From Gammaproteobacteria bacterium (GTDB taxonomy: Bacteria; Pseudomonadota; Gammaproteobacteria; SZUA-229): DNA of 64,000 nt. This document shows, piece after piece, positions 54,856 to 62,758 of the stretch. Each line of letters begins with the position of its first letter. Within the stretch, counting starts at the first letter, position 1. The position numbers and the translations under genes were made by a program. The DNA lies in NCBI GenBank assembly GCA_026195255.1, contig JAPHSS010000020.1, positions 114,887 to 178,886 of the forward strand, read 5' to 3'. Below the pieces are notes generated by a model, which had not been told where the DNA came from, did no database searches, and was given only the letters and a program-made list of their open reading frames with translations.

Positions 54856-54932
54856 GGGCCCGTAGCTCAGTTGGTTAGAGCATCCGACTCATAATCGGCA
54901 GGTCGAGTGTTCGAGTCACTCCGGGCCCACCA
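54856..54932 (+). tRNA. tRNA with CAU anticodon (tRNA-Ile2 or elongator tRNA-Met)
   Basis: 77 bases including an encoded CCA. Acceptor stem GGGCCCG/CGGGCCC, D-stem GCTC/GAGC, anticodon loop CTCATAA with CAT, T-stem GAGTG/CACTC. The outermost anticodon-stem pair is T opposite C, a mismatch. A formyl-initiator identity is unlikely because the acceptor pairs fully at the first position. The lysidine-type Ile2 is favoured because the E. coli ileX tRNA has a similar CGACTCATAATCG anticodon arm and also lies near rpoD, but Met cannot be excluded. Confidence 0.9.
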
Positions 54933-54984
54933 TTTTCCCCTTTGAATTCTTGTGCTTGTGCACGAAACCATAATGTGGCCGTTT

Positions 54985-55022
54985 TGGCCAGTTTAGGGTT
55001 ATTTGAAAACATAAACTGGCCA
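54985..55022 (-). terminator. hairpin between the tRNA and the defence block
   Basis: TGGCCAGTTTA / TAAACTGGCCA, a perfect 11-base stem with a 16-base loop, 3 bases after the stop of the minus-strand metallopeptidase gene. No clear T run; an adjacent TGGCCGTTTTGGCCA palindrome overlaps it. Confidence 0.55.
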
Positions 55023-55025
55023 GCC

Positions 55026-55742
55026 TCAATACGACCAGTTCTCATGCGCCAAAGGCATATTATTCAATAAATTTCTTTTTTCACGCCAGTTCGGCATCAA
55101 TTTTTCTAGATGCGCACGAAAGCGCTCGTTATGATGCCGCTCTAATAAATGCACCAGCTCATGCAGCAAAATATACTCCAGACACTCTATTGGTTTTTTC
55201 GCCAAATCAAGGTTTAACCATATTCTTTTTTCCTGGATATTACAGCTACCCCATCTGGTTTTCATTTTCCTTACGCCACAATAAGCTACTTCAACACCTG
55301 TACGCTCCTGCCAATCGGGTAACATCTTATCAATTCGAGCTTTTATTTCTGACCTATAAAACTCAGTAAGCACTAACTTTTTATTTGACTGCGTCGTACC
55401 GGGGCTAACATACAAATCCAGCTTTCCATTACCCGCTACCTTCACCTTATGCTTGCCAACACGTTCAATAATATTAAGCCGATAACTCTTTCCCCAAAAA
55501 AAGTGACACTCTCCAGTCACCATTTCTCTTTCTGATTGCCGCGCCTGGCCTGCAAAATTTTTCTGCTGTTTTCTGATCCATGGTATTCGACTCACAACCG
55601 CTGTACGTATGGCCGTATCCGTCATATGCTCCGGAGCAGAAACACGCACACAGCCATCTGGCGGCAACACGCTAATGTGTAAATTTTTAATCGACTTCCG
55701 ATTAAGCTGTAATGACAGTGAGCCAATTTGCATTTGCGACAT
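55026..55742 (-). CDS. YgjP-like (M48/SprT-type) metallopeptidase
   Basis: 238 residues. Zincin motif HELVHLLERHHNERF at residues 194-208 with a downstream His. The upstream family pattern MKTRWGSCNIQEKRIWLNLDLAKKP is also present. This is the YgjP/DUF45 family, commonly the last gene of type I restriction operons. Its ATG overlaps the hsdR stop (TGATG), so it is translationally coupled. Its role there is not established; suggestions include turnover of restriction subunits. Last gene of the minus-strand defence block. Confidence 0.88.
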   Translation of the reverse strand: MSQMQIGSLSLQLNRKSIKNLHISVLPPDGCVRVSAPEHMTDTAIRTAVVSRIPWIRKQQKNFAGQARQSEREMVTGECHFFWGKSYRLNIIERVGKHKVKVAGNGKLDLYVSPGTTQSNKKLVLTEFYRSEIKARIDKMLPDWQERTGVEVAYCGVRKMKTRWGSCNIQEKRIWLNLDLAKKPIECLEYILLHELVHLLERHHNERFRAHLEKLMPNWREKRNLLNNMPLAHENWSY

Positions 55743-58700
55743 CAGTGATATTCCTTCTGTGCTTTAGCAAGCTCCATCACATCTTCTATATCGACATCGT
55801 ATCCAGCCGTCTCTTCCCGAACAGCATTGGCAATTTCACGCTCTTTGAAACGATCACCCACCCAATCAGCTTTTTTGGTATAGCGTATAGCACTATCAAT
55901 CCTGGTTGCTAACACTTCATCATTACCCAAATTATCATAAAACGCGCGCTTGGCCTGAGTGTCCATTGAAGAAGGGTAACTCGAACCGTCTTGCTCAGGT
56001 TTAATCACTTTTTTAGATAATTCGCGAATACGTTCCAGATACTCCTGATAATCAATAGCCTGTTGTCTACGCAGCTCTATCAACTCATCAAGCAACACCG
56101 ACATATGTTCATAGTATTTTGGATTAACCGGGTTTTCATCAACAATCGTTTTGTGCACATTGTTTTCGATAGTTTCTGCCATAGCTTCCTGATTATTACG
56201 AATATCCTCAGGCAGTGAATCCAATGCAGCAGCACCTTTTTCAACAATCAGCTCTATAAGACCAAGCTCTTCAAAATCCATCAATACTTCGCTGTCATCG
56301 GCACGAATATACATATCTAGTAAATGACGCATAGCAGGCTCGAAACGCTTCATGTCCACAAGGTCACCACTTGCAAGCTTTACCTCATCTCGAACCTTTT
56401 CAAAATGCATGACTTCATGTCGAATATTTTCAGAATTTTTAGGAGAAAACCCAGCTTCAGGCATTTCATTTGCAATATTGACGAATGCTCGCAATAATTT
56501 CGCCACACTCTGATACAGAGTTAATCTCAGGGCTTCCTTTTCTGTTAACTCATCCTGGTTAGTACCCGACTTACCACAAAAATAATAAATATAATCTTCT
56601 GTATAGCGCGGTGCTTTTACCGGCTCACATAAACTTCGCACCATTTCCAGTGCATTCTCCAGATCAAGTCGCGTTTGCTCCAGGCGATTCTTTAGTAAGC
56701 CGGTAACATCTTCTTTGTCGTAACCCTCAAAGGCTCCAGCGGTATAATCTGTAATGGCTTTATCAAGCGACCTGAACAAATCTTTATAATCAACAATGTA
56801 ACCATATTCCTTATCATCACCATCCAGACGGTTTACCCGGCAAATAGCCTGAAACAAATTATGATCTGCCATTTGCTTATCGATATACAAATAAGTAGCC
56901 GAGGGCGCATCAAATCCTGTTAACAACTTATCCACCACTATCAGAAGTCGCATCTGTCCAGGCTCTTTTATAAAACGCTTCTTAACTTCTTTTTCAAACT
57001 CTTCTACACGGTTCGCCGCATCGTCTTCAGACTGCTCAAAGTAGTCGGCCAACATTTTTCGATAAATGTCATATTTAAAGAGTTTTTCTGTCAGCCCTTC
57101 ACCGGCTTCCTCGCCTTTAATACTCGCAGCCGTAGGCTGAAAACTGGTAACAATGGCCACCTTACCTGCCAGATCAGACTGGCTAAACATTTCATAGGCT
57201 TTACATGCCTGGTAAACACTGGAACACACCAGCATGGCATTGCCATAACCGTCCATTAATCTGGGCTTAGTATCCATGTCCAGTAAGATGTCATTAACGA
57301 TTTGTTGCAATCGTGACTTACTGGACAACACTTTTTGCATGGTGCCCCATTTCTGTTTAATCTGCGTTTTAGCTATTCTCGATAAGCCACGCGTCTTGGC
57401 TTCAAACCATTCATCTATTTTTTTCTGCGACGTAATATGCTGATCAATGTCACGCGCTTCGTAACGCAAATCTAAAACAACACCATCAGCCACCGCTTCA
57501 TCAAATTTATAGGTGTGAATAAATGGCCCAAATACTTCCACAGATTTTTTCTTGTCCTTCTTCATCAAAGGCGTACCTGTAAAACCGATAAACATGGCCT
57601 CTGGTAAAATAGCCTTCATTGCCTCATGCAACTTACCGGTCTGAGTACGGTGGCACTCATCTACAAACACAAAAAGATCGCCTTTTATCTTGAAGTCTTT
57701 AGGCAGCGATTTTTTTAGCTCATTAATAAATGCTTCAGCCGCTGCATCATCTTCCGATTCAGACTGTCGACCAAACTTATGAACCAACGAGCAAACAAGC
57801 CAGGGGTTAGTTTGATTCAGCGTAGCGATTAAATCAGCCCCACTTTTAGTACGATAGATAGCCTCATCTACACCGGTAAATACTTTTTCAATCTGTTCAT
57901 CTAATTCAGTACGGTCAGTAACAATTAATACACGGCTGCCAGTAATATTTTCTCGTATCCACTTGGCCAGCCACACCATGGTCAGGCTTTTACCAGAGCC
58001 CTGTGTATGCCAGATAATGCCACCTTCACGATGTGCAACATGTTTCTTAGCGGCTTCAATACCAAAGAATTGGTTATGCCGACAGGTTTTCTTTACCCCG
58101 GCATCAAATACAATAAAGTCGTGAATTATTTGTAGAAAGCGCTGCTTATTGCAGATGCGACTTAAATGAAAATCCAATTTATTCTGATACGGATTTTCAA
58201 TTTCTTCCTTCCATTCCAGAAAGTATTTTTCCTGAGTTTCTATAGTGCCATAGCGTAAGCCCTGCGTGTCATTGCCCGCCATTACCAGTTGCATGGTAGT
58301 AAAAAAATTTCGAATGAAGTCTTTTTTCTGATTATCGAGGTTCTGGCGAATACCTTCAGTCACGTTTACCGAAGAACGCTTTAACTCAATAATCCCAAGC
58401 GCAATACCATTCACATATAAAACGATATCAGGGCGTTTTTTATTTTCACCCTTAATGGAGACCTCTTCGGCAATTGCAAAATCATTTGCTGCTGGATTTT
58501 TCCAATCAATCAACCAGACAGTCTGATTCTGCTCACCAGCACCTTCCTTGTCTTTTATGCCATAACGCAGCTGGCGATAGACTTCCTTATTGGCATAATA
58601 CAACTTCTTGCCTTCGCCCAGTGCCGCTGCAGCATCCAGCTGACGAATCGCTCGGGTAATTAGCGCATCACTTACGCCACGCCCTTTAAGCCAGTCAGTC

Positions 58701-58834
58701 AGAATATCAACTTCTATATTTTTATTATTTTCACGCTCCTGCCAGTCACCCAAATATCGATAACCGAGCTCTTGCTGGAAGAACTGAGCAATTCGATTCT
58801 GTGTTACGCGTTCGCGCTGGCCAACCTTAGACAC
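55742..58834 (-). CDS. hsdR: type I restriction endonuclease subunit R (HsdR)
   Basis: 1030 residues. N-terminal PD-(D/E)XK nuclease with RPDIVLY (Asp136) and GIIELKRS (Glu150, Lys152). Superfamily 2 translocase: Walker A HTQGSGKS at 276-283, VTDRTELDEQ, DECHRTQTG at 392-400, GFTGTPL, and the late LLTGFDAPSATYLYIDK and QAICRVNRLDGDDKEYGYIVDY. The start is GTG at 58834 with GAGG upstream. HsdR needs HsdM and HsdS, neither of which is in the window. Coupled to the metallopeptidase gene; separated by 127 bases from the upstream AlbA-type gene. Confidence 0.95.
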   Translation of the reverse strand: MSKVGQRERVTQNRIAQFFQQELGYRYLGDWQERENNKNIEVDILTDWLKGRGVSDALITRAIRQLDAAAALGEGKKLYYANKEVYRQLRYGIKDKEGAGEQNQTVWLIDWKNPAANDFAIAEEVSIKGENKKRPDIVLYVNGIALGIIELKRSSVNVTEGIRQNLDNQKKDFIRNFFTTMQLVMAGNDTQGLRYGTIETQEKYFLEWKEEIENPYQNKLDFHLSRICNKQRFLQIIHDFIVFDAGVKKTCRHNQFFGIEAAKKHVAHREGGIIWHTQGSGKSLTMVWLAKWIRENITGSRVLIVTDRTELDEQIEKVFTGVDEAIYRTKSGADLIATLNQTNPWLVCSLVHKFGRQSESEDDAAAEAFINELKKSLPKDFKIKGDLFVFVDECHRTQTGKLHEAMKAILPEAMFIGFTGTPLMKKDKKKSVEVFGPFIHTYKFDEAVADGVVLDLRYEARDIDQHITSQKKIDEWFEAKTRGLSRIAKTQIKQKWGTMQKVLSSKSRLQQIVNDILLDMDTKPRLMDGYGNAMLVCSSVYQACKAYEMFSQSDLAGKVAIVTSFQPTAASIKGEEAGEGLTEKLFKYDIYRKMLADYFEQSEDDAANRVEEFEKEVKKRFIKEPGQMRLLIVVDKLLTGFDAPSATYLYIDKQMADHNLFQAICRVNRLDGDDKEYGYIVDYKDLFRSLDKAITDYTAGAFEGYDKEDVTGLLKNRLEQTRLDLENALEMVRSLCEPVKAPRYTEDYIYYFCGKSGTNQDELTEKEALRLTLYQSVAKLLRAFVNIANEMPEAGFSPKNSENIRHEVMHFEKVRDEVKLASGDLVDMKRFEPAMRHLLDMYIRADDSEVLMDFEELGLIELIVEKGAAALDSLPEDIRNNQEAMAETIENNVHKTIVDENPVNPKYYEHMSVLLDELIELRRQQAIDYQEYLERIRELSKKVIKPEQDGSSYPSSMDTQAKRAFYDNLGNDEVLATRIDSAIRYTKKADWVGDRFKEREIANAVREETAGYDVDIEDVMELAKAQKEYH

Positions 58835-58961
58835 GTCAATTACATCCTCTGTTTAATGGCTTAAATCAAGCAATAAAAACCTATTATTTACTGTATTATC
58901 AACAACTTACAAACACGATATCACGTTAGGCACTCACTCAGTCAAGCAACGATCAAGCAAA

Positions 58962-60431
58962 TTAGGCCCAATGCGGCACATAACGCATAGCCTTGGTCCC
59001 AGCGTCTGGGTCATATGGACGAACCAAATCTACTTTCATAGTGTCCCTAATAACACGGCTCACCATTGCACTGTTTTTAACATCAATACCCAACCGCTCT
59101 CTAAGTGAAGAGTTATTCATATGCTCTCGATTTACATAGCGTAAACAACAGTGCAAATAACAGGCCCTAATTCGGTCTTCTTTATCCATTTCGGAAAAGT
59201 CTTTATAACTAAACAACACTGCACGTGTATGTTTATCTGTCACCTCAAAAATAGGTGCCGGTAATTGATATAATTCCGTTTGAAAAACAACTTTATCTAC
59301 CCCTGTACCTCGCTCTTCACAAATATTGATACGGCGCATAAAAGAGGCCAAAGCCTCGTTACGACTCTGGGGTGGAGAGTCTAGAAAACGCTCTGTATCG
59401 ACCAGAGGTATGCCTGGATTTGTGATTTCCATACGTGAATCAAACAATTCGATCATAGGGCCGGTACCAGCTATCGAAAAGTCCTGATGAATGATCGCAT
59501 TGGCAACCAGCTCACGAATAGCCAGTTCTGGATACATAGGAACTTCCTTACGAAAGGCTTTTCCAATCTCTTCATTCGATGGCAACAGCGTCTTGATATA
59601 GTCAATCAAGTTTTCAAAACCAATGGCATATCCTTTATTACCCTCAAGCTCACGAATGGTTTCTATACGACTATTGCCACGATACAGAATTAGCCTTACA
59701 GCCTTGCGCCCGAGGTGCTGAAAGTTTTGTAATTTTTTCGCAAACAAAATAGCACCAAGATTAGTAATATCCCATCGCCCACTATCCACTGAATTAATCA
59801 ATTTATCCGCTTTCAATGCCGCTAAAATCCCTTCACGGCCCTCAGGCAAAGGTTGCTCGGTAAGGTCAAAATAAGCAGGATAATCTAACAGCTTTAAAAC
59901 TTCATCTGCTGTGCTATTTTCAGTTGCCACCTGCCTTTCAAATGGTGTTTTATCAAATACACGCCAGAGGTCTCGCTCTTTCTCAGCAAATTCACGAAGC
60001 TTCTTTTTATAAGAACCTACGCGTATATATTCAGCACCATCAAACTGAACAGGGGTATGAGTTGCCGCCTGTATTTCTAGAATAACGACGGGGAATCCAT
60101 CGCTATTCTCAAATTCGTAAAAATAAAAATGAATTTTAGGCACCAGCTTCTGCAACAACCAACTTTCTAGCTCCTGTTTTTTATAGCAAGCACTTGAAGG
60201 CTTAAATATTGTACCAATTACATCATGACTTTCATTATCAACACCCCAAACAATGTAACCCGACTGTTTTCCAATCAGAGCAGCCGAATTTGCGAGCGCA
60301 GATATATACTCACCAATTTTTGGCGCATCATCGTTATTATGTTTGAACTCAACCCACTCCGTTTCTTTATCCAGACGACAAAGCTCACGCAATAGGCTAT
60401 GCAATTGATCTAGTGTTAACTCAGTAGGCAT
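58962..60431 (-). CDS. AlbA_2-domain ATP-binding protein (RloA-like)
   Basis: 489 residues. N-terminal AlbA_2/Schlafen-like domain: ETEWVEFKHNNDDAPKIGEYISALANSAALI and GYIVWGVDNESHDVIG at residues 24-73, with YIRVGSYKKKLREFAEKERDLW. C-terminal half: GHKL-type ATPase (HATPase_c_4) with ELAIRELVANAIIHQDFSIAGTGPMIELFDSRMEITNPG and the ERGTGVDKV motif, then a winged-helix tail. Proteins of this type recur as R-linked accessory genes in type I restriction loci; the function is unknown and may be regulatory. No phase-variable repeat is seen. Confidence 0.85.
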   Translation of the reverse strand: MPTELTLDQLHSLLRELCRLDKETEWVEFKHNNDDAPKIGEYISALANSAALIGKQSGYIVWGVDNESHDVIGTIFKPSSACYKKQELESWLLQKLVPKIHFYFYEFENSDGFPVVILEIQAATHTPVQFDGAEYIRVGSYKKKLREFAEKERDLWRVFDKTPFERQVATENSTADEVLKLLDYPAYFDLTEQPLPEGREGILAALKADKLINSVDSGRWDITNLGAILFAKKLQNFQHLGRKAVRLILYRGNSRIETIRELEGNKGYAIGFENLIDYIKTLLPSNEEIGKAFRKEVPMYPELAIRELVANAIIHQDFSIAGTGPMIELFDSRMEITNPGIPLVDTERFLDSPPQSRNEALASFMRRINICEERGTGVDKVVFQTELYQLPAPIFEVTDKHTRAVLFSYKDFSEMDKEDRIRACYLHCCLRYVNREHMNNSSLRERLGIDVKNSAMVSRVIRDTMKVDLVRPYDPDAGTKAMRYVPHWA

Positions 60432-60553
60432 GACATAGAGACCTTTTAATTTTAAGCCCTATAAACTCAAGGAAGACATATTTATAAATCAATCCCATTC
60501 GTTATCCTTCATGTGTACAACTACCAAATAATTTTTTCTTTGTGTAGCTGTAA

Positions 60554-62758
60554 TCATTTCGCTTCCTTATTGGGAAATATTTTATTAAGTAAGTCTACTA
60601 AAACCATTGGCATTGACACTGTAATTTCTTCGCCTTCAGATTCTGGAATAGAATTTATGTAAAAACCAGCTTTCCCATAGTACAGGCTATAAATCTCTTT
60701 TTTATTCAATATCACTCTCAAATAAGGACTTTCACTACCGTAGACTGCAACATAATGAAATCCAGTTATATCTTCTGGAAGTTCGCCACCTTTTTTCATC
60801 GTATTCATAATTTTTTCAAGAACAAATGTTCTCAACTCCGCATGATACCCGCGGAATGATGATTTACTGAGCAGATGTATAAGATTGCTATCCTTATAGA
60901 CTAAACGATTTGTACAATAACGAATTGCTTCTGGATTCTCGATGAGCAACTGCCGCCAACCGCCACAGTCTGCATTTGCTATGATATTTTTTAGTGACTC
61001 TTCGATATCAACTTCTACGGCATTCACAAGCGTATTGAAAACAGATTTTTTGGCAACCTTAAACCAGTTTTCAGATCGTTCTCGATAGGTCATTCGATTT
61101 GGAACACAGAAACTGTATCTATATCCACTTTCATTGACGAGGTAATCATCCAAAGCCAATAGAGCTCTTTCGAGCAGAAAATCCCGCGTTCGGAGAATAT
61201 CGTCGCTTAACAAAACTGATACCTTACTTGCCGCTTCTTCGAACCTGGCTTGACTGATGTTTTCACCATCGGCATTAGCAACCATGTCGAGTATGAAGCC
61301 AACTTTACCCTTCAAATATGGGTGACATTCAAATCTCGTTAACAGCTCTTCCCATTTCTTGTCTTCAAGAATAAGTCCGGCCTTGAGCGATTCCTCTTCG
61401 CGCTGCTCGCTTGCAAATCCGCTATCCATTCCAGAGCCAGAAAGAAACGCATACAAATCATTACTATGTGTTGAGAGTTCAGAAAGACTACGAATAACTG
61501 GAACAAAAGGCGATAGCTCATCGATACGATGATTGTTTATCAAGTTATCCGTAACTCGCTTCCAGCGAGTTAAATTTTCATCATTCTCTTTCGTCCATGT
61601 TTCCGATTCCATTGCTTGTTGGACAAATTTGATATACGCATAGAATTTCGACTGACTGACATAATCATTACTAGTTAATCCATCAGTAAGAACCTTGAAA
61701 ACACTATCGTTATCCAGATTAACAAAGAAATAATCTAAAATCGATTCAAGTCTATGTATACTTTCTTCATCGAATGATTCGAATTTTTCATGATCAGTGA
61801 CCGAAAGATAACCATCCGCCACCCTAAGCTTTCGCAACCAGATTTGCCGAGGCTTATCAAGATAAACAAAGCTCCCTTCAACACGTTCACATGCTCTGAA
61901 AAATGCCATCAAGTTGAAAAACCGGAGATATAACTCATCAAACTCTTTGTCTAACTCCAGACTAATCTTCCAGAATATATCCGTCCATTCTTTATCAATC
62001 TTCTTTTCAATTACCTTACCAGTAGTCGTATCATCAAGCTTACCGCATAACCAGGCCTTAAAATTTTCGAACGAAGTAAGTGGCTTACCACGGGCATTCA
62101 TCTTGATATAAAGCTCATCTGACAGTCCAAATGACTCTAGATTCAGATACTGAAATACAATGCGAGGATTAGTCGTATTTATCAACCGCTCGTAAAGTAC
62201 ATCATCGCAACTAGAAAACTGGTGATGCATCGCATTTAACATGGTTAGACATGACTGCACTGTGGGGTCTGACTTCCATGACAAAAAGAACCACTGTTTA
62301 TCTATGATCTGTTCTGCTATAGCACTCTGCGTGCCGTTTAAATTTACATCATTAGCTATTGCCAGAGCATTAAAAAATTCTGCGGCACTTACACGTGTTT
62401 TGTAAGTAAATTTCGAACCGATGTCAGAAACAAATGACGCCTGAAATGATGCGAGACAACCGTCTTTCATTGCCAGGTACCAATGCAATAAAAACAGGGT
62501 AGTTAGTCGCTGCTGCCCATCAAGTACCGAAAATGCGGAACCGTCTCTTCCTTCAAAATTACCGTAGACAAAATCTAGATCTAGTGGCTGTTCTAGATTA
62601 TCCTCCAGCAAAGCATCCTTTATAGAGCCGAGGAACTGTCGTCGAACTTCTGCCGCCTCATCCCGACCTTGTGCATAATCGCGTTGCAGGATTGGAATCT
62701 GAATGACTTCGACTTCATTCATCAACTCAATAAACGACAGGGTGCTTCCTTCTTTCAT
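60554..62758 (-). CDS. DUF262 protein without a recognisable nuclease domain
   Basis: 734 residues. N-terminal DUF262 (GmrS/ParB-like NTPase) domain: QIPILQRDYAQGR at residues 20-32, FVYGNFEG, and VLDGQQRLTTLFLLHWYL at 78-95. FGLSDELYIKMNARGKPLTSFENFKAWL at about 195-225 is the second signature. The rest is long, helical and lacks the DIEHI...NLTLL...N..F..KR motifs of DUF1524, so no HNH nuclease is visible. It overlaps the upstream gene by 4 bases (ATGA). The last 100 residues are beta-rich. It could be a specificity or regulatory partner of the next gene. Confidence 0.85.
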   Translation of the reverse strand: MKEGSTLSFIELMNEVEVIQIPILQRDYAQGRDEAAEVRRQFLGSIKDALLEDNLEQPLDLDFVYGNFEGRDGSAFSVLDGQQRLTTLFLLHWYLAMKDGCLASFQASFVSDIGSKFTYKTRVSAAEFFNALAIANDVNLNGTQSAIAEQIIDKQWFFLSWKSDPTVQSCLTMLNAMHHQFSSCDDVLYERLINTTNPRIVFQYLNLESFGLSDELYIKMNARGKPLTSFENFKAWLCGKLDDTTTGKVIEKKIDKEWTDIFWKISLELDKEFDELYLRFFNLMAFFRACERVEGSFVYLDKPRQIWLRKLRVADGYLSVTDHEKFESFDEESIHRLESILDYFFVNLDNDSVFKVLTDGLTSNDYVSQSKFYAYIKFVQQAMESETWTKENDENLTRWKRVTDNLINNHRIDELSPFVPVIRSLSELSTHSNDLYAFLSGSGMDSGFASEQREEESLKAGLILEDKKWEELLTRFECHPYLKGKVGFILDMVANADGENISQARFEEAASKVSVLLSDDILRTRDFLLERALLALDDYLVNESGYRYSFCVPNRMTYRERSENWFKVAKKSVFNTLVNAVEVDIEESLKNIIANADCGGWRQLLIENPEAIRYCTNRLVYKDSNLIHLLSKSSFRGYHAELRTFVLEKIMNTMKKGGELPEDITGFHYVAVYGSESPYLRVILNKKEIYSLYYGKAGFYINSIPESEGEEITVSMPMVLVDLLNKIFPNKEAK

